Assembly: GCA_945957605.1 (NCBI GenBank)
Contig: CAMFLR010000004.1
Location: forward strand, 186,001-250,000
DNA from: an uncultured Isosphaeraceae bacterium
Lineage (GTDB): Bacteria > Planctomycetota > Planctomycetia > Isosphaerales > Isosphaeraceae
Reading direction: 5' to 3'
DNA length: 64,000 nt
The stretch's first letter is position 1; every line of letters starts with the position of its first letter. Below are positions 1-8,062 of this stretch, one piece after another. The translations under genes were made by a program, and so were the position numbers. The notes under the pieces were generated by a model. The model saw only the letters and a list, made by a program, of their open reading frames with translations, had not been told where the DNA came from and did not search any database.

Positions 1-162
1 CGCGAATTGCGTGATCACTGCGTCGGCGTCACGGACGAGGGGAATCAGCGTCTCGGCGGTTTTACACTGCCCGTGAACGAGTTCGGCCCCCTGCGAGCGG
101 AGGATAAGCTCCTCGACGTCGAGCGCCGGAAAGGTATAATCCGTGACGGCAACGGTCGGCAT
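1..162 (-). CDS. D-2-hydroxyacid dehydrogenase, N-terminal fragment (cut by window edge)
   Basis: The first 54 residues of a protein running off the left edge. It begins MPTVAVTDYTFPALDVEE and continues through 'GAELVHGQCKTAETLI' to 'VRDADAVITQFA'. This is the pattern of the N-terminal substrate domain of D-isomer-specific 2-hydroxyacid dehydrogenases (phosphoglycerate dehydrogenase / C-terminal-binding-protein-like group): a first beta strand, then the 'DADAVI' strand. The family oxidises or reduces 2-hydroxyacids with NAD(H) in the cytoplasm. The NAD-binding domain and catalytic Arg/Glu/His are outside the window, so the substrate cannot be inferred. It is divergent from the FadR-type regulator at 286, which makes that regulator a candidate controller of this gene. 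Confidence 0.75.
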   Translation of the reverse strand, partial: MPTVAVTDYTFPALDVEELILRSQGAELVHGQCKTAETLIPLVRDADAVITQFA

Positions 163-285
163 GGCCGCGATTCCTCGCCGGTCGAGTGGGTCGAGCTGAA
201 ACGGGTTTTAAATCGGATAGTCAGATAATCTACGTGCCGAAACGCCGTTTGCAAGCGCCGGCCGGCAAAATCGGGGAGTGGCGAG

Positions 286-969
286 ATGCGCGGAGCGTTG
301 CCCCGCAAGAAGATTCGCGACGAGGTTGCGGAGCGAATCAAGCAGTTTATCGTGGCCGGCCACCTCGCGCCGGGTGATAAGCTGCCGAATGAAAGCGAGC
401 TCGCCGAGTCGTTCGGCGTCAGCCGCTTGAGCGTGCGCGAGGCGACGAAGGCACTCGAGTTTCTGGGCATCGTCGAGTCAAAGACGGGCGTGGGACTGGC
501 GGTCGGCCAGATCGACCTCTCGCGAATGACCGACCATCTCGGATTCCATCCTGCACTCCACAGCGTCGATCCGCTCGAATTGATCGACTCGCGCGTGATC
601 ATCGAGACCGGTGTGTTGCCGCATGTCGCAATGCGAATGGCGGCGAATCCGGAGATTCATAAAACACTACAGGCGATCGTTGACGAATTCGGCGCTGCAC
701 GCGATCTTTCGACGTTCATCGAACTCGATATTAAATTCCACCGGGCTCTGCTCGAAGCGAGCGGTCTTTCACCCTTGATCGCCTTTGGCGACCTTTTGCA
801 GGTATTTTTCCAGCGCTTTCGCGATAGCATTCGCCGCGCGGAATGGAAGCAGGGGATGGAAACGCACCAGCACATTCTCGACCTGCTTCGCAAGCAGGAG
901 ACGCAATCGGCGATTGCGGAACTGCGAACTCATATCGAGAGCCATAAGGCTCGAATCAAATCAAAGTAA
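286..969 (+). CDS. FadR/GntR-family transcriptional regulator (FCD domain)
   Basis: A 227-residue, full-length FadR-subfamily GntR regulator. Residues about 8-72 form the winged helix-turn-helix: 'EVAERIKQFIVAGHLAPGD' followed by 'SELAESFGVSRLSVREATKAL' is the classic GntR recognition helix. Residues about 90-220 are the all-helical FCD effector domain, including the 'LDIKFHRALLEASG' helix with the Asp/His pair that usually binds a metal, and a later His in 'METHQHIL'. The start ATG has GGGGAG just upstream. It probably binds an organic acid and represses the divergent dehydrogenase at 1-162; the ligand is not visible in sequence. Family call is firm, target inferred. Confidence 0.9.
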   Translation: MRGALPRKKIRDEVAERIKQFIVAGHLAPGDKLPNESELAESFGVSRLSVREATKALEFLGIVESKTGVGLAVGQIDLSRMTDHLGFHPALHSVDPLELIDSRVIIETGVLPHVAMRMAANPEIHKTLQAIVDEFGAARDLSTFIELDIKFHRALLEASGLSPLIAFGDLLQVFFQRFRDSIRRAEWKQGMETHQHILDLLRKQETQSAIAELRTHIESHKARIKSK

Positions 970-1008
970 GAATCGCGTGAGCAAGATTCAACTCGGGCCG
1001 AATGCCAA

Positions 1009-2478
1009 TCACCCCGAGATTACGCGCTGGAACGCCTCACCCTCGTTTAGCGTGGGACGTTCGGGCCGCCCTTTGTGGCGATAGACGAGCTTCATGTTGT
1101 CGATCCCGAGCAGCGCGAGAATCGTTGCGTGGAGGTCGTGCACATGCAGACGATCTTTCACCGCGCGTAGACCGAGATCGTCGGTTTCGCCATAGACCTG
1201 CCCGCCTTTCACGCCACCGCCAGCCATCCACATCGTGAAGCCGGTGGGGTTGTGATCGCGGCCGTCGCCTTTTTCCGACATCGGCGTGCGCCCGAACTCG
1301 CCGCCCCAGACGACGAGCGTTTCATCGAGCAGGCCGCGCCGTTTCAGGTCAGTCAAAAGCGCAGCAACGGGCTGGTCCATTCCAAGGCAAAGCTCGGTGT
1401 GATTCTTCTCAATCTGCGCGTGCGAATCCCACTTGCTGCCGGCACCGTGATAGAGCTGCACGAAGCGCACGCCGCGTTCGACGAGCCGGCGCGAGAGCAA
1501 GCAGAGGCGTCCGAAAGTCGCCGTTTCTTTGCGATCGAGCCCGTACAGTGCTTGCGTTTCCTTCGACTCGCGTGAGAGATCCACAACCTCGGGAGACTCG
1601 GCCTGCATGCGAAACGCGAGTTCGTAGCTCGAGATTCGCGCTTCGAGTTCAGTTTGCTCCGGATGCTTCGCCGCGTAGGAACGATTCATCTTGGAGAGCA
1701 GGTCGAGCTTGCCCTGTTGCTCGGCATCGCTCACACCTTCGGGCGTGTTGAGGTTGGGAATCGGCTCCTTGCCACCTTGAATTCGTACGCCCTGGAACAC
1801 GGCCGGCATGAAGCCTGCGCTCCAGTTGCGCGGGCCGTTGACGACCTGCGATGTGTTGTCCTGCATCACAACGAACGAAGGCAGGTTCTGATTTTCGGTT
1901 CCGAGGCCGTAGCTGACCCAACTGCCCAGCGAGGGACGTCCGCCAAGAATCGAGCCCGTGTTCATCTGGCAGACGCCGGCCGAGTGATTGATGCCATCGG
2001 ACCAGCACGAACGAATCACGGCCAGTTCGTCGGCCAGTTTTGCCGTGTGCGGAAGCCAGTCGGAAATCCAGAGCCCGCTCTTACCGTGCTGCTGCCATTT
2101 TCGCTTCGACGCCAGAAGCGGCGCGTGCGACTCGCCCATAGCGAGAATGACCTTGCCGTAGCTGGCGGGGAGCGGCTGGCCAGCCAGTTTGTTGAGCAAC
2201 GGCTTGGGATCGAAAAGATCGATATGGCTCGGTCCGCCTTCCATGAAGAGGAAGATGACGTTCTTGGCCTTCGCCGGCAAATGGCCAGGACGCGGGTTGA
2301 GCGGATTTGCAAGCGCGAGACGTTCGAAAGAATCCTCCGCTGAGGCATTTCGTGCCATCAGGTCGATGAGCGCGAGAGCGCCAAAGCCGGCTCCACTCCG
2401 CGTAAGGAACTCGCGCCGCGTGCGCGGTTGTTCGATGTGCGGCTGAGTCGACGACTGAAGATTCGCTGGATCGAACAT
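1009..2478 (-). CDS. DUF1501 secreted protein (sulfatase-like fold)
   Basis: 489 residues. A twin-arginine motif (RTRREFLTRSGAGFGALAL, about residues 20-38) predicts Tat export. The rest is a DUF1501 domain, with 'NVIFLFMEGGPSHIDLFDPKP' at the start and 'VVWGGEFGRTPMSEKGDGRDHNPTGFTMWMAGGGVKGG' late, placing it in the alkaline phosphatase/sulfatase superfamily. Such proteins are abundant in planctomycetes and almost always paired with a PSD1 cytochrome protein. Here the PSD1 gene ends 21 bp upstream, so the two are surely one operon. The biochemical role of the pair is not established; degradation of sulfated or complex polysaccharide is often suggested. Family call certain, function unknown. 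Confidence 0.93.
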   Translation of the reverse strand: MFDPANLQSSTQPHIEQPRTRREFLTRSGAGFGALALIDLMARNASAEDSFERLALANPLNPRPGHLPAKAKNVIFLFMEGGPSHIDLFDPKPLLNKLAGQPLPASYGKVILAMGESHAPLLASKRKWQQHGKSGLWISDWLPHTAKLADELAVIRSCWSDGINHSAGVCQMNTGSILGGRPSLGSWVSYGLGTENQNLPSFVVMQDNTSQVVNGPRNWSAGFMPAVFQGVRIQGGKEPIPNLNTPEGVSDAEQQGKLDLLSKMNRSYAAKHPEQTELEARISSYELAFRMQAESPEVVDLSRESKETQALYGLDRKETATFGRLCLLSRRLVERGVRFVQLYHGAGSKWDSHAQIEKNHTELCLGMDQPVAALLTDLKRRGLLDETLVVWGGEFGRTPMSEKGDGRDHNPTGFTMWMAGGGVKGGQVYGETDDLGLRAVKDRLHVHDLHATILALLGIDNMKLVYRHKGRPERPTLNEGEAFQRVISG

Positions 2479-2499
2479 CGCCTGGCACCTCAGCGGACG

Positions 2500-5400
2500 T
2501 CAGTTCACGTAAAGAAATTCGCTCGCGTTCAAAAGAACATGGCAGAAATCGGTGAGCGCGGCGTGTTTCAAGTCGACCTTGCCACGATTCTTTGCGACCG
2601 GACGCAAGTCGAGACCGTGACCTGTGCCATCGCGGAAAACACCGGGATCGGTTTCGAATCGCCAATAGCCAATCGAGCTTTTACCCGCGCCTTCTGCGGT
2701 GTAAAGGAGTTGTGCGGTGTCGAGCGCTGCGTCGGAAATTCGCACATCGTCGATCAGGCCATCGAAGAATGAAGATGCCTTGCCACCCAGCCCGCCAATC
2801 GTCAGCGAAAGGTCGTTGCCGATATCTCCAGTGATCGAATGCGGCACCTTGGCGATGAGCAGCGGCTCGTCGTCATTTGAAATGTCTTTGAGATAGAACG
2901 TAACCGTGCCGCTTCCTTTTCCCTTCTTGGGATCGGCAAGCGTGACGGATGCCGCGGCAAAGTAGGGTCGATTGAGCTGGATCGTTTGATCCGAGAAAAT
3001 CGCAGCTTCGCCGAAGGAGTTGTCGGCCTGCTGCCCGATCATTTGGAGCACGAGCGTTTGGGGCTTTCGTCGCGATCCTTTGCCCGTCACACCGAACGCC
3101 CAGCCCGACCGCTTCATGTCGCCGTTCCACTTCGAGGCGATCGTGCGAACGGAAGCGGTGTCGTACACGGAGTGAATAACGAAGAAGCCTTCGACCGTGA
3201 AGTTGCCGGTGTCGAGTGCGCGATTGTGCGGGACTTCGAGCCGTTGCTGCGAAGTCCCTGGCACGAGCACGGCTGAATATCCGTCGCGGTAGGGGATTTT
3301 TTCGCGAAGAAACGAAGCGTCGGCTACGCTCGCTTCGCCGGGATCGATCCGCGTCATTTGCTTCTTCAGGAATTCGCGGGAATTCGCGCGTTCTTCTTCG
3401 GTCGGTTGGCGACCGAACGCCAGGAGGTACGCGGCGCGTATCTGATCGTCGGCACTCGCCGATGGGCCGAGTTCGCGCTCGAGCCGCTTTGCGAGTGCCT
3501 CGGCTCGGAGAAGCATGGTCTGGCTGTTGATCAGCAGCAGCGATTGCAGGGGAGACGTTGTGGTATCTCGCGAGGCTTCGCTCGAGAAGAAGAGCGGGAG
3601 GTCGAATACATCGAGCAGCGGGTCGCGTGTGTTGCGCAACGCTCGCGTGTAAATGGTGCGACGCGGCTCGGTAGCTAGCACTCCGGCGCCACCTGGCTTG
3701 CGATCGAGCTCGCCTGTCACCGCGAGAACAGAGTCGCGAATTTGCTCGGCGCTCAGCCTGCGAGTACTGCCACGCCAATAGAAACGGTTGTCGGGATCTT
3801 TCAATTGATGCTGAGCGATCTGCGGATGAACCGTCGATTGCCTGTAAGTCGCCGAAGTCAGAATCAATCGGTGAAGATGCTTGAATTTCCAGCCGTTCTT
3901 GATGAACTCGGACGTCAGCCAGTCGAGCAGTTCAGGATGTGTTGGAGGCGATCCAAGGCGGCCGAAATCGCTGGGGTTTTCCGCGAGTCCGCGGCCGAAA
4001 TGGTGTTGCCAGATGCGATTCACGATCACACGACTTGTCAGCGGGTTATCGTCACGCGTGAGCCAGTTTGCGAGCGTTGCACGTCGGCCGGTGGAGTTGG
4101 GCACCCCAGGGATGGGGTGGATTTCGGCGGGACGGCTGTCGAGAATCGTGGGAAAACCAGGGGCGATCGTTGTGTCACCTTTCTTGGGAATGGTCACGCC
4201 GGGAGCATTTGGGCCGACGTCGGTTACGGCAAGCGGACGTGAGAGCGGTGCTGGTTTGAGTTTTTCGAACGCGGCGAGTTGTTTGCGGAGGGCGAGAACT
4301 TTTTCCTTATCGTCGCCCTTGAGATAGGTGTCGATCTTGTCGTATTCATAGTCAACCTGCCGGTAGGCCAACTCGGCCAGTTGATGTTCGAGCGGCGATC
4401 GCTTATCGACTGGTCTGCGAATCATTTCCTGAATGTCATCGGGAAACTTGTTGATCGCCCCAGTCGCAGCGATGGTGCGATACTTCGCTTCAAGCTTCGC
4501 GAGTTGCGATCGTAGCTCAAACGTTTTGGATTCCCATTCGGCGAGGCTCTTTTGATAGTTCGCGACTTCGGCCGGAGGCGCGGCGGTTAAGTCGTCGCGG
4601 AGGAGCAGGGGAGCGAAGAACGCTTGAAGGCGATAGTAATCAGCCTGTAGCAGCGGGTCGAATTTGTGGTTGTGGCAGCGGGCGCATTGAAGACCGAGAC
4701 CGAGAAAGACATCGGCCGTGGTGTCGGTGATGTCGTTGAGCATCACGCTCCACTGCCCGCGTGCGTCGCGATTGTTGTACTCGTAGATTCCGTGTCGCAG
4801 GTAGCCGGTGGCGGTCAGTGCATCTGGATCGCCGGGAAACAGTTCGTCGCCGGCGATCTGCTCCTGAACAAAACGGGAATACGGCTTGTCCTGGTTGAGT
4901 GATCGGATCACATAGTCGCGATAGAGCCAGGCGTTGGGCCGGTACTGATCGATCCGGTAACCGTCCGACTCGGCATAACGCACGAGGTCGAGCCAGTGCC
5001 GCGCCCAGCGTTCACCATACTGGGATGACGCGAGCAGGCGATCGACCAGTTTTTCGTAGGCATCGCTCGAGCGATCGGCCAGGAAGGCGTCGATTTCCGG
5101 GGGAGTTGGGGGCAAGCCTGTGACGTCGAACGTCGCTCGGCGAATCAGCGCGAGCTTGTCAGCCTCAGGCGCGGGAGTGAGTTTCTCGCGATCGAGTTTG
5201 GCGAGGACGAACTGGTCGACTGGGTTTCGCGGCCAGCTTTTGTCAGCAATGTGGGGAGGCGAAGGGTGTGAGACTGGCTGAAACGCCCACCACTTTCGAT
5301 CCTCGTCGGTAATTTCGCCGCTTCGAGCGACGGATTTGCTCGCACCTGACCCCACGGAATCCGGCCAAGGTGCGCCAAGTTGAATCCATTTCTCGATTGC

Positions 5401-5751
5401 GGCGACTTCGTTTGCTCCCAGCTTCTTTTTGGGAGGCATTTTGAGATCGCCGGACTGATGAACCGCTTCGACGAGCAGGCTTTCAGTCGGCTTGCCGGGA
5501 GTGATCGCTGGCCCGGTATCGCCACCTGCGATGAGGCCGGCTCGAGTATCGAGCCGAAGTCCGCCTTTCTGTTTGGCGGGGCCGTGGCAGGAAATGCAGT
5601 GTTCTGCGAGGACTGGTCGAACACTGCGCTCGAAGTGCTGCAGGCTCTCAGACGGAGATTGAGCAGGCTTTTGAGCGTCCGCGCGAGGCGTACTGTTAAT
5701 ACAGAAAACGAGTGCCAGAATCGCGAGCGTGCGAGGTCGCGCGAAACCCAT
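2500..5751 (-). CDS. PSD1 planctomycete cytochrome c protein with DUF1549, DUF1553 and LamG domains
   Basis: 1083 residues from the ATG at 5751, which has AGGTG just upstream; an in-frame TTG lies six codons earlier. Order: signal peptide (residues 1-26); a PSCyt1 domain with a haem-binding CISCH at 52-56; DUF1549 (PSCyt2) around 'NPVDQFVLAKLDREKLTPAPEADK' with 'RHWLDLVRYAESDGY'; a second haem motif CARCH near residue 355; DUF1553 (PSD1) around 'RATLANWLTRDDNPLTSRVIVNRIWQHHFGRGL'. A LamG/concanavalin-like domain (about 850-1030) is followed by a short tail. It is the upstream partner of the DUF1501 gene. Likely a periplasmic haem protein binding carbohydrate through LamG; the actual reaction is unknown. 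Confidence 0.93.
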   Translation of the reverse strand: MGFARPRTLAILALVFCINSTPRADAQKPAQSPSESLQHFERSVRPVLAEHCISCHGPAKQKGGLRLDTRAGLIAGGDTGPAITPGKPTESLLVEAVHQSGDLKMPPKKKLGANEVAAIEKWIQLGAPWPDSVGSGASKSVARSGEITDEDRKWWAFQPVSHPSPPHIADKSWPRNPVDQFVLAKLDREKLTPAPEADKLALIRRATFDVTGLPPTPPEIDAFLADRSSDAYEKLVDRLLASSQYGERWARHWLDLVRYAESDGYRIDQYRPNAWLYRDYVIRSLNQDKPYSRFVQEQIAGDELFPGDPDALTATGYLRHGIYEYNNRDARGQWSVMLNDITDTTADVFLGLGLQCARCHNHKFDPLLQADYYRLQAFFAPLLLRDDLTAAPPAEVANYQKSLAEWESKTFELRSQLAKLEAKYRTIAATGAINKFPDDIQEMIRRPVDKRSPLEHQLAELAYRQVDYEYDKIDTYLKGDDKEKVLALRKQLAAFEKLKPAPLSRPLAVTDVGPNAPGVTIPKKGDTTIAPGFPTILDSRPAEIHPIPGVPNSTGRRATLANWLTRDDNPLTSRVIVNRIWQHHFGRGLAENPSDFGRLGSPPTHPELLDWLTSEFIKNGWKFKHLHRLILTSATYRQSTVHPQIAQHQLKDPDNRFYWRGSTRRLSAEQIRDSVLAVTGELDRKPGGAGVLATEPRRTIYTRALRNTRDPLLDVFDLPLFFSSEASRDTTTSPLQSLLLINSQTMLLRAEALAKRLERELGPSASADDQIRAAYLLAFGRQPTEEERANSREFLKKQMTRIDPGEASVADASFLREKIPYRDGYSAVLVPGTSQQRLEVPHNRALDTGNFTVEGFFVIHSVYDTASVRTIASKWNGDMKRSGWAFGVTGKGSRRKPQTLVLQMIGQQADNSFGEAAIFSDQTIQLNRPYFAAASVTLADPKKGKGSGTVTFYLKDISNDDEPLLIAKVPHSITGDIGNDLSLTIGGLGGKASSFFDGLIDDVRISDAALDTAQLLYTAEGAGKSSIGYWRFETDPGVFRDGTGHGLDLRPVAKNRGKVDLKHAALTDFCHVLLNASEFLYVN

Positions 5752-5837
5752 GCAGGACACCTGTTTCAAAACCGGTACGCGATCGGATCAGCCGGCAGGA
5801 ATCTCCAGATTATCGTCAGTCGGCCTCTATGAAAAGA

Positions 5838-5862
5838 AACGAGCGGGACATGCCCGCTCGTT
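5838..5862 (-). terminator. Rho-independent terminator of the GloVer PEP-CTERM gene
   Basis: A perfect 10-bp inverted repeat (AACGAGCGGG / CCCGCTCGTT) with a five-base loop. Read on the minus strand it is followed by a T-rich run (TTTCTTTTC). It lies 40 bp past the stop codon of the gene at 5904 and just before the PSD1 gene. Confidence 0.75.
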
Positions 5863-5903
5863 CGACACTCACTCGTTGTGTTCAGGACTTCACTCGACCT
5901 GCG

Positions 5904-7190
5904 TTAGCAAGCCAACTTCCGGGCGCGGCGGCCACGAACCAGAGCCATCGATCCACCCACGAGGCCGACAGCGAACAAGGCGATTGCCGAAGGTTCGGGA
6001 ACGGGAGCGGCCAGCATGAAGGCGGTGCCAGTGTTGCTGCTTCCACCAAGGCTTGCCGTGCCGTAAAGGTTACCCTGAGAGTCGAATGCGAGGGTCGAGC
6101 GAGGCGTCGATCCGTTGGTCGTGTTGAACGATGCCAGCGTCTGAATCGTGCTCTGGCCACGGCCCAGCTCGAAGATGGTTCCGACACCTGCAGTACCGCC
6201 CGAAGTGGCTGTCCCGTAAAGGTTGCCTGAAGCGTCGATCACCAGCCCGGATCGGGGGTTAATACCGCCCGTCGTGGGACCAAACGCGGCAAGCGTTGTG
6301 ATTGTGTTGCTACCAGCGGCGATCTCGTAGATCGTTCCGTACTTGTTCGTCCCAGTACCGGAATTCGTCGTTCCGAAGAGGTTGCCAGTGGCGTCGAAGA
6401 CAACGCCGCCGTACGGGTTCGTGCCATTCGCGCCGTTGAAAGTGCCGAGCGTCGTGATGGCGTGCGTCGTGGGCGAATAGCTGAACACGGTGCCGAAACC
6501 GCTACCGGCTGCTCCCGTATAGACGGTGGTACCAACGATGTTGCCGTTGGGGTCGAACGCGAGATTGCCGACAGGCGAGGCACCATTCGACGGCCCGAAC
6601 GAGGCGACGGTCGTGATGGTATTCGTTCCGTGCACGATCTCGAAGATCGCGCCAGTGTTGTTCGTGCCACCGGAAGGCGTCACGCCAAAGATGTTGCCCG
6701 CACTATCAACAATGACATCCGCGCTTGGATTCAACGCGTTTGTTCCGCCCGACTTGAACGACGCAATGGTTGTGATTGCGTTCGAGCCTTTGACGATCTC
6801 GAACACAGTACCGAGGTTATCGGTGCCGCCGTTGATCGTCGTGCCGAAGAAGTTGCCATTGGCGTCCTGGAACAGACCGCCGTTGGGATTCGCTCCGTTC
6901 GCACCGCTGAACGATGCGACCGTGGTGACTGTATTCGAGCCCTTGACGACCTCAAAGATCGAGCCGTTGCTGCCCGCGCCGCCGGCCGATGTGGTGCCCC
7001 AAAGGTTCCCGCTCGCGTCGATAACGACCGAGCCGATCGGCGTCGACCCGTTGGATCCCGTGAACGTGCCGATCGAATTAAGAGTCCACGCTGCATCAGC
7101 CACCTGGGCAGAACTGCCCAGCAGCAGCAGCGAAACTCCCAATACGAAGGAAGCTCGAAGCAAAACCCGTTTTAATCGCGGGAGGCTCAT
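5904..7190 (-). CDS. GloVer tandem-repeat protein with PEP-CTERM anchor
   Basis: 428 residues from the ATG at 7190; upstream in-frame codons look non-coding. A signal peptide (MSLPRLKRVLLRASFVLGV..., cut near VADAA) precedes about seven copies of a 50-55-residue unit. Each has the pattern 'NGxxPxGxLxxDxxGNLxGTT', then 'GTIFEIxxGSNTITTxASFxG'. This is the choice-of-anchor tandem repeat (GloVer) type, probably a beta-propeller. The C-terminus is a PEP-CTERM sorting signal: 'VPEPSAIALFAVGLVGG' as hydrophobic helix, ending in a basic 'RGRRARK'. Such proteins are exported and processed by an exosortase; none lies in this window. Role probably extracellular matrix or surface; not further defined. 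Confidence 0.88.
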   Translation of the reverse strand: MSLPRLKRVLLRASFVLGVSLLLLGSSAQVADAAWTLNSIGTFTGSNGSTPIGSVVIDASGNLWGTTSAGGAGSNGSIFEVVKGSNTVTTVASFSGANGANPNGGLFQDANGNFFGTTINGGTDNLGTVFEIVKGSNAITTIASFKSGGTNALNPSADVIVDSAGNIFGVTPSGGTNNTGAIFEIVHGTNTITTVASFGPSNGASPVGNLAFDPNGNIVGTTVYTGAAGSGFGTVFSYSPTTHAITTLGTFNGANGTNPYGGVVFDATGNLFGTTNSGTGTNKYGTIYEIAAGSNTITTLAAFGPTTGGINPRSGLVIDASGNLYGTATSGGTAGVGTIFELGRGQSTIQTLASFNTTNGSTPRSTLAFDSQGNLYGTASLGGSSNTGTAFMLAAPVPEPSAIALFAVGLVGGSMALVRGRRARKLAC

Positions 7191-7306
7191 AGCGGCGCAG
7201 CCCCTTATCCTTAGTGAAGTAAATCTGGCTGTTGGGCGGGCAACCGTCCTGGCCTGCGGCCCGAACAATCGCTACAAAGCGGAAAACCGCCTCGTATGGT
7301 GCATCC

Positions 7307-7335
7307 ATGTAAACACAGCACTCGTCGTAGGTCAA
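7307..7335 (-). promoter_or_regulatory. Candidate sigma-70-type promoter for the GloVer gene
   Basis: On the minus strand, TTGACC (7335-7330) and TTACAT (7312-7307) are 17 bases apart, predicting a start near 7300 and a leader of about 110 bases before the ATG at 7190. Consensus match only. Confidence 0.4.
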
Positions 7336-7480
7336 GTACTGGGCAAGGTTAATGACGTGAGAATGATGTCAAAAATACACGTGCCAGCATAGGCGATCCA
7401 TCTCGAAATGATTGCCTAAAATTAGGCGAACTTCGGCAACAATAAAAAGGCGGATTACTCAGATGATGGGGAGGGTTTCT

Positions 7481-8062
7481 GTGAGGATTGCGATCGATTT
7501 CGATGGGACGATCAGCGATACCAATCGCGCCAAGGCAGCGTGGATCAAAAAGCGCCTCGGACAGTCGCTCGAGGTCTGGCAGTGCGACCGCTCCACGTGC
7601 GAGCCGATCATCGGCGTAGAGGCATACAAGCGGCTGGCCGACCATGTTTACGAACGCGTCTGCACGCTGGAAACCCCGGCGGTCGAGGGGGTGGCAAAAG
7701 CTCTTGCGCAGCTTGCACAGGCTGCCGAACTGCATCTCGTGACTGCGCGACCTGCCGCGCGACTCGAGTTCGCACGCGAGTGGGCCGACCGAAACGGCGT
7801 CGCCCAGCATTTCCGCGCGTTCCACTCGTCGGCAGGGTCGTCGAAGGAAGAAGTATGCCGGATGATCGCCGCCGATGTGCTGATCGACGACGATATCCGG
7901 CATCTTCGAGACGTCAAACTAGCGGGATTGCGCAGACTGCACATGCAGCTCGACCGCGAGACGACGGACGATTCGATCGCGAGCGTGATCGTCTGTCGCT
8001 CGTGGTCGGATGTGCTCAAGGCGATTGGTCATCAGCCTGGGAATGTGCTTAATGATGCGTAG
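7481..8062 (+). CDS. HAD-superfamily hydrolase, small phosphatase
   Basis: 193 residues from a GTG at 7481, preceded at six bases by GGGGAGGG. Earlier in-frame ATGs exist, but the GTG places the catalytic motif at the N-terminus as usual for the family. Motif I is 'IAIDFDGTISD' (nucleophile and acid/base Asp), motif II is 'LHLVTARPAA' (Thr) and the motif IV region is 'DVLIDDDIRHL'. The cap insertion is short and helical. This resembles the 5'-deoxyribonucleotidase / uncharacterised bacterial HAD group; the substrate cannot be told. Its 3' end overlaps by 14 bp the convergent end of the RND permease gene. Confidence 0.8.
   Translation: MRIAIDFDGTISDTNRAKAAWIKKRLGQSLEVWQCDRSTCEPIIGVEAYKRLADHVYERVCTLETPAVEGVAKALAQLAQAAELHLVTARPAARLEFAREWADRNGVAQHFRAFHSSAGSSKEEVCRMIAADVLIDDDIRHLRDVKLAGLRRLHMQLDRETTDDSIASVIVCRSWSDVLKAIGHQPGNVLNDA

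Noticed and set aside
1654..2343. 229-codon frame antisense to the DUF1501 gene
   Set aside because: The minus strand clearly encodes DUF1501; the antisense frame has no motifs.
6526..7392. 288-codon frame antisense to the GloVer repeat gene
   Set aside because: Repeats in the true gene keep the opposite frame open; its apparent periodicity is the mirror of those repeats.
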